Below are positions 9,512 through 17,487 of a DNA stretch of 64,000 nucleotides, piece by piece (within the stretch, counting starts at the first letter, position 1; each line of letters starts with the position of its first letter). Source of the stretch: Yoonia sp. SS1-5 (GTDB lineage: Bacteria > Pseudomonadota > Alphaproteobacteria > Rhodobacterales > Rhodobacteraceae); contig NZ_CP151767.2 of NCBI RefSeq assembly GCF_038443705.2, positions 1,426,001 through 1,490,000 of the forward strand. Direction: 5' to 3'. The notes under the pieces were generated by a model. That model was not told where the DNA came from. It made no database searches and saw nothing but the letters and a program-made list of their open reading frames with translations. The translations under genes were made by a program, and so were the position numbers.

Positions 9512-11509
9512 CTATTCGAACTCCATAATCACGTCATCCACCGCAAGGCTGTCGCCGGCGCCGGCATTGACTTTCTTGACGACCCCTTTGCGTTCCGCCC
9601 GCAGGATATTTTCCATCTTCATCGCCTCAACGGTGCAAAGCGCCTGCCCTTCCTGCACCTCGTCACCGGCGGCGACATCCACTTTCACAATCAAGCCAGG
9701 CATTGGGCATAGCAGGAATTTCGATGTATCCGGCGGCAGTTTCTCGGGCATCAGGGCCGCCAATTCGGCCTGACGGGGCGTGCGCACATGGACTTTCAGG
9801 TCAGCCCCCCGATAACGCACCCGGAACCCGCCAGAGATTTTGCCGATTTTCAAAACCAAAGGAAGACCATCGACCATGAGCCTGGCCAGCGGTTGCCCCG
9901 GTGTCCAATCGCTTTCGACCCGGTGTGTTGTGCCGTTGATCGCGACGTCCGATCCGGCCTTATCGGCAGTGATCGCCACCTCATGTGACTGACCTTGCAG
10001 GCTGACGACCCAGTCTTCGCCCACATGCCTTTCGTGATTATCCATCCGGCCTGAAATGCGTGTGCGGCGAATTTCGGCCACGCGATGCATGGCGGCCGCA
10101 GCGGCCGCAATACGGGTACAGGCCGCGTCGGGCAATGTGACCCCCTCGAACCCATCGGGGTATTCTTCTTCGATAAAGGCCGTGGTCATGTTGCCCGAGG
10201 TGAATTTCGGGTGATCGTAGACGGCCGCAAGGAAGGGCAGGTTATGTCCGATCCCCTCAAGCTCGAACCCGTCAAGCGCCAGCCGCATTTCTTCGATTGC
10301 GGTGGCCCGGTCCGGGGCCCAGGTACAGAGCTTGGCGATCATCGGGTCGTAATACATGCTGATCTCGCCGCCTTCGAACACGCCGGTATCGTTGCGGACG
10401 GCCCGGGTTGCCTCAGCCTCTTCGACCGGTGGGCGGTAACGGGTCAGCCGCCCGATAGAGGGCAAAAAGTTGCGATAGGGATCTTCGGCATAAAGCCGGC
10501 TTTCCATCGCCCAGCCGTTGATTTTCAGATCCTTCTGTTCAAAGGGCAGCTTTTCGCCAGCGGCAACGCGGATCATCTGTTCGACCAGATCGACACCGGT
10601 GATCAATTCGGTCACCGGGTGTTCGACCTGCAGACGGGTGTTCATTTCCAGGAAGTAGAAGTTGCGGTCGCCATCAACGATGAATTCAACCGTACCCGCG
10701 CTGGCATAGCCCACCGCCTGGGCCAATGCGGTTGATTGCTCGCCCATGGCTTTGCGGGTGGCCTCGTCCAGAAAGGGGCTTGGGGCCTCTTCGATGACCT
10801 TTTGGTTGCGGCGCTGGATGGAACACTCGCGTTCATGCAGATAGACCGCATTACCGTGACTGTCACACAGCACCTGAATTTCGATGTGGCGCGGCTGGGT
10901 CACGAATTTTTCGATGAAGATCCGGTCATCACCAAAGCTGTTGGCAGCCTCGTTCTTGGACGATTGGAACCCCTCGCGGGCCTCATCATCGTTCCAGGCA
11001 ATCCGCATCCCCTTGCCGCCACCGCCGGCAGAAGCCTTGATCATCACCGGGTAGCCAACCTCGTTAGAGATTTTGACCGCCTCGTCTGCATCCGCGATCA
11101 ACCCCATATATCCCGGCACCGTCGAGACATTGGCGTCCTGCGCGATCTTTTTAGAGGTAATCTTGTCCCCCATGGCCTCGATCGCGCCTTTGGGTGGTCC
11201 GATAAAGGCAACGCCGGCGGCCTCTAATGCCTCGGCGAATTTGGGGTTTTCGGACAGAAAGCCATAGCCCGGATGCACAGCCTCTGCACCGGTTTGCCGG
11301 ATCGCATCCATCACCTTGTCAATCACAATATAAGACTGGTTTGCCGGGGGCGGGCCGATATGCACGGCCTCATCGGCCATTTTGACATGCAGCGCATTGC
11401 GATCAGCATCGGAATAGATCGCAACCGTCTGGATGCCCATCTTGCGGGCTGTCTTGATCACGCGGCAGGCGATTTCGCCGCGATTGGCGATGAGTATTTT
11501 CTTGAACAT
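9512..11509 (-). CDS. pccA: Propionyl-CoA carboxylase, biotin-containing alpha subunit
   Basis: 665 residues with biotin carboxylase (about 1-445), a middle interaction domain and a C-terminal biotin carrier domain. FKKILIANRGEIACRV opens the biotin carboxylase; the ATP-grasp glycine loop is KASAGGGGKGMRIA. The biotin attachment site is EAMKMEN with the modified lysine at about position 631. The start is the ATG at 11509 that opens the conserved MFKKILIANRGE. With PccB it carboxylates propionyl-CoA to methylmalonyl-CoA. It is separated from pccB by three small reading frames on the same strand. Confidence 0.97.
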   Translation of the reverse strand: MFKKILIANRGEIACRVIKTARKMGIQTVAIYSDADRNALHVKMADEAVHIGPPPANQSYIVIDKVMDAIRQTGAEAVHPGYGFLSENPKFAEALEAAGVAFIGPPKGAIEAMGDKITSKKIAQDANVSTVPGYMGLIADADEAVKISNEVGYPVMIKASAGGGGKGMRIAWNDDEAREGFQSSKNEAANSFGDDRIFIEKFVTQPRHIEIQVLCDSHGNAVYLHERECSIQRRNQKVIEEAPSPFLDEATRKAMGEQSTALAQAVGYASAGTVEFIVDGDRNFYFLEMNTRLQVEHPVTELITGVDLVEQMIRVAAGEKLPFEQKDLKINGWAMESRLYAEDPYRNFLPSIGRLTRYRPPVEEAEATRAVRNDTGVFEGGEISMYYDPMIAKLCTWAPDRATAIEEMRLALDGFELEGIGHNLPFLAAVYDHPKFTSGNMTTAFIEEEYPDGFEGVTLPDAACTRIAAAAAAMHRVAEIRRTRISGRMDNHERHVGEDWVVSLQGQSHEVAITADKAGSDVAINGTTHRVESDWTPGQPLARLMVDGLPLVLKIGKISGGFRVRYRGADLKVHVRTPRQAELAALMPEKLPPDTSKFLLCPMPGLIVKVDVAAGDEVQEGQALCTVEAMKMENILRAERKGVVKKVNAGAGDSLAVDDVIMEFE

Positions 11510-11531
11510 TAGATTCCGTCCCCAAAACGCA

Positions 11532-11566
11532 GAACCGCCGCCGGGGTTAGCCCCCGACGACGGTTC
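11532..11566 (-). terminator. GC-rich hairpin between the lipoprotein gene and pccA
   Basis: GAACCG...CGGGG pairs with CCCCG...CGGTTC across a TTAG loop, with two mismatches in the stem. It lies between the stop of the small lipoprotein gene and the start of pccA. No long T run follows on the minus strand, so it may attenuate or stabilise mRNA rather than fully terminate. Confidence 0.4.
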
Positions 11567-11605
11567 CATTGATGCAATCGCGCGTCAGACGCGCGTGTAT
11601 TCAGA

Positions 11606-11812
11606 CTAGCGGCAGCCGTTGATGCCCGCGTCGTCGCAAAGTACGCCAGCTGCGGCGCCTGCAAGGATTGTCCCTGTGCGATCTGTGCCCAGAACCTCGG
11701 ACGCGACAAGACCAGCGCCTGCACCCGCAACGCCACGTTCCACGTCGCCTTCAAGGCAGCCAGCCAGACCGAAAATGGCCACAGTGGCAAGGATAAGTGA
11801 TGATTTCTGCAT
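11606..11812 (-). CDS. Small glycine-rich lipoprotein
   Basis: 68 residues. The N-terminus MQKSSLILATVAIFGLAGC is a lipoprotein signal with lipobox LAGC, so Cys19 would be lipidated. The rest, GAGAGLVASEVLGTDRTGTILAGAAAGVLC, is a Gly/Ala-rich hydrophobic stretch like the glycine-zipper (YMGG-like) envelope lipoproteins, ending with two more cysteines. It is upstream of pccA on the same strand. The role is unknown. Confidence 0.7.
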   Translation of the reverse strand: MQKSSLILATVAIFGLAGCLEGDVERGVAGAGAGLVASEVLGTDRTGTILAGAAAGVLCDDAGINGCR

Positions 11813-12143
11813 TGTCTTCTGCCTAACTTTTGTTTCGGATCCACGCCGGAATTAGCGCGGGCCTGCGATACTTCCATAGCGTTTTGCGGCTGATATCCAA
11901 TATCAGTCGTAAATTTATGGTAAAATCGGCGGAAAACGGAAACCGGTCTGCTCTGGGACAGAGCAGACCGGTAAGGGGAAGGGTAACGGTGTTGACAAGT
12001 TGCAGCCAAACACTTGCTGTTGTCTCCGGCTACAAGACCAACACTGGACCATTGCGGCGCACCGGCCAAGCGTCTGTTGTGACCCCGCGTCAAATGGGCG
12101 GTTTCCCGCTTAGATTGTATCGTCGCAGCCAACCTCCCGCGCA
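11813..12143. other. Gene-poor stretch with a strong hairpin
   Basis: 331 bases between the small lipoprotein gene and the next minus-strand gene. No reading frame here has a credible start and codon pattern. The notable content is the 13-bp perfect hairpin at 11942-11972, listed separately. Promoter sequences for the lipoprotein gene are presumably here but are not recognisable. Confidence 0.5.
11942..11972 (-). terminator. 13-bp perfect hairpin
   Basis: ACCGGTCTGCTCT, five-base loop GGGAC, AGAGCAGACCGGT. On the minus strand it is followed by a moderately T-rich run (TTTCCGTTTTCC), so it most likely terminates transcription of the minus-strand gene ending at 12144. The stem is long and perfect for an ordinary terminator. 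Confidence 0.5.
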
Positions 12144-12503
12144 TCATCGGTCAATCACCTCGGGAAAGCTTTGCCGTGCGACGGCAACGTCGATCTGCAA
12201 CAACGCATCATAACTTGCGGGATCAAACGGGTCTTCGGCGGGGATGACCTCGCGGCCGAACAACCAGCTCAGGCGGCCGGCATCAAGATTGCCGCGCACA
12301 AAAGGCGCATCGCCGAAATGTTCCCACAGCGCCTGCATGAAACCCGCATCGGCCCGCTTGTCGGGTGGCCGGCGGTCTGCGTAACGCGGGCGCTCTGTCA
12401 ACGGCGTGGCACCGCCCTTGTTGGCGCGGCGGATCGTGAACTGAAAATCAGTGCCCGGCAGTCGGCCCGGGAAGCCCCGGTGTTTTTCCATATCAGGCAG
12501 CAT
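12144..12503 (-). CDS. Conserved-looking unknown protein
   Basis: 119 residues from the ATG at 12503 (GGGGCGGGGTG upstream); the ATG at 12491 is an alternative. It is soluble, without signal or membrane segment. Features are MLPDMEKHRGFPGRLPGTDFQF at the start, then HFGDAPFVRGNLDAGRLSWLFGREVIPAEDPFDPASYDALLQIDVA. I do not recognise a domain. Its place between pccB and pccA on the same strand suggests it may be carried in the propionyl-CoA carboxylase transcript. Confidence 0.6.
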   Translation of the reverse strand: MLPDMEKHRGFPGRLPGTDFQFTIRRANKGGATPLTERPRYADRRPPDKRADAGFMQALWEHFGDAPFVRGNLDAGRLSWLFGREVIPAEDPFDPASYDALLQIDVAVARQSFPEVIDR

Positions 12504-12583
12504 CGCACACCCCGCCCCATGATGGTCGCGCCGCGGACAAATCTGATGATCTGCCCGCAGCACTTAGCGATGGTTTTGTCGAC

Positions 12584-12709
12584 TTAACGGGTGGTCTGGA
12601 TGACCGCCATATCCGAAGAGTATCGTAAAGGTCCCCGGTCATGGCTTCCCGACACAGCCACAAGCGCCATAAGCGCTGCAACCACGAAAGCCATAAGTCC
12701 CTGTACCAT
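12584..12709 (-). CDS. Possible small membrane peptide
   Basis: 41 residues, MVQGLMAFVVAALMALVAVSG followed by a polar tail SHDRGPLRYSSDMAVIQTTR. The first 22 residues are a single hydrophobic segment. A weak AGAGGCAGG lies upstream of the ATG at 12709. The size and absence of family make this tentative, but the hydrophobic pattern is stronger than expected by chance. Confidence 0.4.
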   Translation of the reverse strand: MVQGLMAFVVAALMALVAVSGSHDRGPLRYSSDMAVIQTTR

Positions 12710-13019
12710 TTTTGTTGCCTGCCTCTGATTGTGCAAATTGCCCGGCACAGACGGTGCTGAGCAACCCACGAGGGCACGATCATGGGATCGCGTGCCGTCA
12801 GAGTAGCAAGAAATGCCGTATTTTCATACGGCTCGCCGGTAAAGTTCGCGTCAAGCTGCGCGGTTTCGGCAAAAAGGTGACATCCGGCGCGCCGGTCCAC
12901 CAGATACTGTGGCGAACACACCAAAGGATCGAGATGTTGCGCATCCCGCCCAGCGCTCTTTTGCCGAAGCGGGCCGCCTGACGGCTCAAACCGCGGGTCA
13001 TATGGCCACAAACCAGTCA
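12710..13019. other. 310-base stretch behind pccB without a confident gene
   Basis: Several overlapping frames are open on both strands. One minus-strand frame begins with an ATG that overlaps the pccB stop as TAATG at 13020, a common coupling arrangement, and stays open to 12493. Its C-terminal part, however, overlaps two better candidates in other frames, and its composition ([16 protein letters not shown], then many Trp, Arg and Cys) is not typical. I do not call it a gene. Confidence 0.3.
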
Positions 13020-14549
13020 TTACAGCGGAATATTGTCGTGCTTTTTCCAGGGGTGCTCGCGGGTCTTGCCACGCATGGACGCAAAGGCCCGGCATATCCT
13101 TTTGCGGGTCGAATGCGGCATGATCACTTCGTCGATAAACCCCTTTTCGGCGGCCACAAAGGGGTTGGCAAAGCGGTCTTCATATTCCTTGGTATGGGCG
13201 GCGATCTTGTCAGCATCACCCAGATCAGCCCGATGAATAATCTCTGTCGCCCCTTTTGCCCCCATCACTGCAACCTCCGCCGTGGGCCAGGCGTAGTTGA
13301 AATCGCCATTGAGGTGTTTGGACGCCATCACAACATAAGCGCCGCCATAGGCCTTGCGGGTGATGACCGTAACCTTGGGCACCGTGGCCTCGCCATATGC
13401 AAAGAGCAGCTTGGCCCCATGCTTGATCACCCCGCCATATTCCTGACTGGTCCCGGGCAAAAAGCCCGGCACATCCACCAGCGTCAGGATCGGTATCTCA
13501 AACGCATCACAGAAGCGGACAAAGCGGGCAGCCTTTCTGGCGCTGTCGATGTCGATACAGCCCGCCAGCACCATCGGCTGGTTGGCGACAACACCAACGG
13601 TCGCGCCCTCCAGCCGGATGAAACCGGTCAGGATGTTCTTGGCGAACTCGGCCTGAATTTCGTAGAAATCCCCCTCATCGGCAAGTTTCAGGATCAGTTC
13701 CTTCATGTCATAGGGGGTGTTGGGATTGTCGGGGATCAAGGTATCAAGACTGTCCTCGACCCGGTTCACATCATCAAAGAACGGGCGGACGGGGGGCTTT
13801 TCGCGGTTATGCAGCGGCAGGAAATCCACAAGCCGGCGCACTTCGGCAAGGGCCTCAACATCGTTGTCAAAGGCCGCATCAGCGACCGAGGATTTCTTGG
13901 TATGGGTTCCAGCGCCGCCCAGCTCCTCGGCGGTCACCATTTCGTTCGTGACCGTCTTGACCACATCGGGCCCGGTCACAAACATGTAAGAGCTGTCTTT
14001 GACCATAAAAATAAAGTCCGTCATCGCCGGACTGTAGACAGCCCCCCCCGCCGTTGGGCCCATGATCACGCTGATCTGCGGCACCACCCCCGACGCCGAG
14101 ATGTTGCGTTGAAATACCTCACCATAAGCGGCCAGGCTGGCCACACCTTCCTGAATGCGCGCGCCGCCTGAGTCGTTGATCCCGATCACCGGGGCGCCGT
14201 TGCGCACAGCCATATCCATGATCTTGCAGATTTTCTGCGCATGGGTCTCGGAAACCGATCCACCCATGACGGTGAAATCCTGACTGAACACATAGACCAT
14301 GCGGCCATTGATGGTGCCCCAACCGGTGACCACGCCATCACCGGCGGGACGATCAGCCTCCATCCCGAAATCGGTACAGCGATGGGCCACGAACATGTCA
14401 AACTCTTCAAAGGACTCTGCATCAAGCAGCAGTTCGATCCGCTCGCGGGCCGTCAGCTTGCCTTTGGCATGCTGGGCCTCCACACGGCGCGGGCCGCCGC
14501 CAAGACGTGCCGCCGCGCGGCGATCTTCAAGCTCTTGCAAAACGTCCAT
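13020..14549 (-). CDS. pccB: Propionyl-CoA carboxylase, carboxyltransferase beta subunit
   Basis: 509 residues, typical length. Two crotonase-like carboxyltransferase domains are seen: the N-terminal one with [14 protein letters not shown] and [13 protein letters not shown], and the C-terminal one with [18 protein letters not shown] and [10 protein letters not shown], which form the oxyanion holes. It transfers carboxyl from biotin on PccA to propionyl-CoA. The start [19 protein letters not shown] matches the family. A cluster of TTTGCAAA half sites lies 70-120 bases upstream and the regulator gene pccR lies beyond the MFS gene, so induction by propionyl-CoA through PccR is likely. Confidence 0.97.
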   Translation of the reverse strand: MDVLQELEDRRAAARLGGGPRRVEAQHAKGKLTARERIELLLDAESFEEFDMFVAHRCTDFGMEADRPAGDGVVTGWGTINGRMVYVFSQDFTVMGGSVSETHAQKICKIMDMAVRNGAPVIGINDSGGARIQEGVASLAAYGEVFQRNISASGVVPQISVIMGPTAGGAVYSPAMTDFIFMVKDSSYMFVTGPDVVKTVTNEMVTAEELGGAGTHTKKSSVADAAFDNDVEALAEVRRLVDFLPLHNREKPPVRPFFDDVNRVEDSLDTLIPDNPNTPYDMKELILKLADEGDFYEIQAEFAKNILTGFIRLEGATVGVVANQPMVLAGCIDIDSARKAARFVRFCDAFEIPILTLVDVPGFLPGTSQEYGGVIKHGAKLLFAYGEATVPKVTVITRKAYGGAYVVMASKHLNGDFNYAWPTAEVAVMGAKGATEIIHRADLGDADKIAAHTKEYEDRFANPFVAAEKGFIDEVIMPHSTRKRICRAFASMRGKTREHPWKKHDNIPL

Positions 14550-14620
14550 GAAACCATCTCCCCGATTTTTGCTGGGTCAATACAGGCAAATACCGGATGA
14601 CAGAAGGAGAAATGAGAAAA

Positions 14621-14668
14621 TTTGCAAACTATACGATTTGCAGATTTATAATTTTGCAAATCTGCAAA
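14621..14668. promoter_or_regulatory. PccR operator array upstream of pccB
   Basis: Four half sites in 48 bases: TTTGCAAA (14621), TTTGCAGA (14637), TTTGCAAA (14653) and TCTGCAAA (14661), spaced 16, 16 and 8 bases. The second and fourth form a perfect inverted repeat, TTTGCAGATTT at 14637-14647 against AAATCTGCAAA at 14658-14668. TTTGCAAA pairs are the known recognition element of PccR-type regulators in Rhodobacter. The array lies between pccB and the divergent MFS gene and may control both. Confidence 0.8.
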
Positions 14669-14740
14669 CAATGCGGCCGCATAGCGGCCTTGCGCCGCGC
14701 CCTTATGGACAGTCCGAAATTGGCGGCATAGGTCTGACAG

Positions 14741-15952
14741 ATGACCTCATTGCCGCTTATCCGTTTTCTGGACCGGTCCACGCCGCCCCATATCATGACG
14801 CTGATCCTGATCACGGGCATGTCGGCGCTGAACATGTCGATCTTTCTGCCCTCACTGGCCACAATGACCGACTATTTCCAGACCGATTATGCGATCATGC
14901 AAATCGCCCTGTCCGGATATCTGGCCGCAACAGCCGTCCTGCAAATATTCATTGGTCCGATTTCAGATCGCTTCGGACGGCGCAAAATGGTGATCGGGTC
15001 ACTGGTTGTCTTTGTTCTGGCCACGATCGGCACCTATCTTGCCGAAAGCGTCGAGGCTTTCCTGTTCTTTCGGATCATGCAGGCCGCCGTTGCCACATCC
15101 ATGGCGCTAAGCCGGGCGATTGTGCGCGATATGGTCCCGCAGGCCGAGGCCGCGTCGATGATTGGCTATGTCACGATGGGTATGGCGATTGTGCCAATGA
15201 TCGGCCCGATGATCGGCGGCGCCCTGGACGAGGCCTTTGGCTGGCACGCCACATTCATCTTTCTTGGGGCGGCCGGTCTGGCCGTATTGGTGCTTTGCAT
15301 CTTCGACCTGGGTGAAACCGTCAAGGAAGGCGGGGTCAGTTTTTCCGATCAGATCAAAGGCTATCCCGAACTTTTGCGGTCGCCACGATTTTGGGGATAT
15401 GTCCTTTGCTCGGCCTTCAGCTCGGGCGCGTTTTTCGCGCTGCTTGGGGGCGCGTCTTTTGTTGCCAGCGGCCTTTTCAACCTGTCCCCATTATGGAGCG
15501 GTGTTGCGCTTGGCGCACCCGCCATCGGCTATGCGGCGGGCAACTTTCTGTCGGGGCGGTTTTCGGTCCAGATGGGCATCAACATGATGGCCCTGATCGG
15601 GACAGCAGTGACCATTCTGGGGCTGGGCATTTCGGTTATTCTGACGCTTGCCGGCGTGGTACACCCGCTGAACTTCTTTGGGTTCTGTGTCTTTCTGGGG
15701 ATCGGCAATGGCATGACCTTGCCCAATGTCATGGCAGGGTCGATTTCCGTCCGGCCACATCTGGCGGGAACAGCCAGCGGATTGGGCGGCGCGATCATGA
15801 TCGGCGGCGGCGCGGCACTGTCGCAAATTGCAGGCGGCTTGCTGACGACCGAAACAGGCACCTTGCCGCTGCAACTGGTGATGCTGGGGGTCTCGGTCCT
15901 TGCAATGCTGTCGGTCATTTTTGTGGTGTGGCGCGAAAAACAGATCGCTTGA
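14741..15952 (+). CDS. MFS multidrug exporter, Bcr/CflA type
   Basis: 403 residues with about 12 hydrophobic segments. The inter-helix 2-3 motif GPISDRFGRRKMVIG near residue 82 and the following VFVLATIGTYLAES define a drug:H+ antiporter of the 12-helix Bcr/CflA group. The start MTSLPLIRFLDRSTPPHI is short, as usual for this group. It is divergent from pccB and followed 51 bases later by pccR, so it may share PccR control. The exported compound is unknown. Confidence 0.88.
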   Translation: MTSLPLIRFLDRSTPPHIMTLILITGMSALNMSIFLPSLATMTDYFQTDYAIMQIALSGYLAATAVLQIFIGPISDRFGRRKMVIGSLVVFVLATIGTYLAESVEAFLFFRIMQAAVATSMALSRAIVRDMVPQAEAASMIGYVTMGMAIVPMIGPMIGGALDEAFGWHATFIFLGAAGLAVLVLCIFDLGETVKEGGVSFSDQIKGYPELLRSPRFWGYVLCSAFSSGAFFALLGGASFVASGLFNLSPLWSGVALGAPAIGYAAGNFLSGRFSVQMGINMMALIGTAVTILGLGISVILTLAGVVHPLNFFGFCVFLGIGNGMTLPNVMAGSISVRPHLAGTASGLGGAIMIGGGAALSQIAGGLLTTETGTLPLQLVMLGVSVLAMLSVIFVVWREKQIA

Positions 15953-15959
15953 CCGCCAA

Positions 15960-15995
15960 TTTGCAGCAGCTAAACCTAGTTAGCAAAGTTGCAAA
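15960..15995. promoter_or_regulatory. PccR-like half sites upstream of pccR
   Basis: TTTGCAGC at 15960 and the adjacent pair TTAGCAAA-GTTGCAAA at 15980-15995 end eight bases before the pccR start. They match the TTTGCAAA half site less well than the pccB array but have the same eight-base periodicity. Autoregulation of pccR is inferred. Confidence 0.5.
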
Positions 15996-16003
15996 GGTGC
16001 GTG

Positions 16004-17404
16004 ATGGCGATCCAGAAACTCTATGCCGGTGCCAAGCTGCGTGAATTGCGCGGACGGCTTGGCCTGACCCAAAAGGCGTTTGCGGCAAAGCTGGGGGTAT
16101 CGCTGCCCTATCTGAACCAAATGGAAAACAACGTGCGACCGGTCTCAACCTCGGTCGTGCTGGGATTGGCGCAGGAATTCGGCTTTGACGTGACCGAATT
16201 GCAATCGGGGGATGAGGCCCGGCTGGTGGGCGATATGCGCGAGGCGCTTGCAGACCCGGTCTTTACCGGCCCCGCACCTGCCTTGGCCGATCTGCGCCTG
16301 GCGGCGTCCAATGCGCCGACACTTGCGCGCGCCTTTCTTGATCTGCATGCCGCCTACCGTCAGAACCACGAGCGGTTGGCCTCGCTGGATGAGGCATTGG
16401 GCCGCGAGGATGCCCGGCTACGCCCCAGCCCATGGGAAGAGGTCCGCGACTTTTTTCATTATTGCGACAACTATATTGATGCGATTGATCGCAGCGCCGA
16501 ACGCTTCGCAAGTCGCTGCAAAACCGGCGAAACGCAGGCAACTGCCGCGATCCGGCTGCTGCAGGCCCGCGATATGCAAGTCATCTATGGCGATGTCGAT
16601 GACGTCCGCCACTATGATGCAGAGAGCAAGACCCTGACCGTTTCGCGGCAGGCCTCACCCGCAACGCAGAGCTTTCAGATCCTGCTGCAATTGGCCCTGC
16701 TCACGCAGACCAAGTTGCTGGATGCCACCCTTGATCTTGCGCGGTTTCAATCGGCCGAGGCCCGCAGCATCGCAAAAGTAGGTCTGGCGAATTACTTTGC
16801 CGGGGCCGCGTTGATGCCTTACGGCGCGTTTCTGGCCGCGGCCCAGGCCACCCGTCATGATCTGGAGCTGCTGGCCGCCCAATTCGGCGCATCGCTTGAA
16901 CAGGTGGCGCACCGTCTGTCAACGCTGCAACGGCCCGGCGCAAAGGGGATCCCGTTTTTCTTCGTGCGGGTCGATCAGGCCGGCACCATCACCAAGCGTC
17001 ACTCTGCAACAACGCTGCAATTTGCGCGTTATGGCGGGGCCTGCCCGCTGTGGAATGTTCATCAGGCCTTTGAAGTGCCGGGCCGGTTCCTGCGCCAGCT
17101 TGCCGAGACGCCCGACGGCGCCCGCTATTTCTGCCTGGCACGTGATGTCAGCAAATCCGGCGGGGCCTATGCCAAGCCGACGCGCCGCTATGCTATCGGT
17201 CTGGGTTGCGAGGTCCAGCATGCCCCCGCCATCGTCTATGCCGATCATATGGATGTCGGTGCTGCGGATGCTTACGCGCCCATCGGCATTTCCTGCCGGA
17301 TCTGCGAGCGCCGCAATTGCCACCAGCGATCCGTCCCGCCCCTGGAAAGACAATTGCGGGTCGACCCCGACAGGCGCGGCGTGCTGCCTTACCAGCTGGA
17401 CTGA
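16004..17404 (+). CDS. pccR: Short-chain fatty acyl-CoA transcriptional regulator PccR
   Basis: 466 residues. Residues 5-65 form an XRE-type helix-turn-helix (LRELRGRLGLTQKAFAAKLGVSLPYLNQMENNVRPVS). The middle has the IrrE/ImmA-like region typical of ScfR regulators, and the C-terminal part carries a cysteine cluster, SCRICERRNCHQRS. This is the architecture of PccR, which senses a short-chain acyl-CoA and activates pccB in Rhodobacter. Start at the ATG at 16004 (MAIQKLYAGAKLREL); a GTG at 16001 is in frame just before it. TTTGCAAA-type sites precede both this gene and pccB. Confidence 0.92.
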   Translation: MAIQKLYAGAKLRELRGRLGLTQKAFAAKLGVSLPYLNQMENNVRPVSTSVVLGLAQEFGFDVTELQSGDEARLVGDMREALADPVFTGPAPALADLRLAASNAPTLARAFLDLHAAYRQNHERLASLDEALGREDARLRPSPWEEVRDFFHYCDNYIDAIDRSAERFASRCKTGETQATAAIRLLQARDMQVIYGDVDDVRHYDAESKTLTVSRQASPATQSFQILLQLALLTQTKLLDATLDLARFQSAEARSIAKVGLANYFAGAALMPYGAFLAAAQATRHDLELLAAQFGASLEQVAHRLSTLQRPGAKGIPFFFVRVDQAGTITKRHSATTLQFARYGGACPLWNVHQAFEVPGRFLRQLAETPDGARYFCLARDVSKSGGAYAKPTRRYAIGLGCEVQHAPAIVYADHMDVGAADAYAPIGISCRICERRNCHQRSVPPLERQLRVDPDRRGVLPYQLD

Positions 17405-17460
17405 GGCCGCGATATTTGAAGGTTTTTGACCTGCGCGTGTCACCGGTCAAACATCACGGC

Positions 17461-17486
17461 GGATGGGTTAAAACCCATCCTACGAC
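17461..17486. repeat. REP-like hairpin
   Basis: GGATGGGTT-AA-AACCCATCC (17461-17480) followed by TACGAC, between the convergent ends of pccR and the altronate dehydratase gene. The same GTAGGATGG...CCATCnTAC pattern recurs at 61932 and, in shorter form, on both sides of the REP-associated transposase at 37777. It could also act as a bidirectional terminator. Confidence 0.65.
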
Positions 17487-17487
17487 G

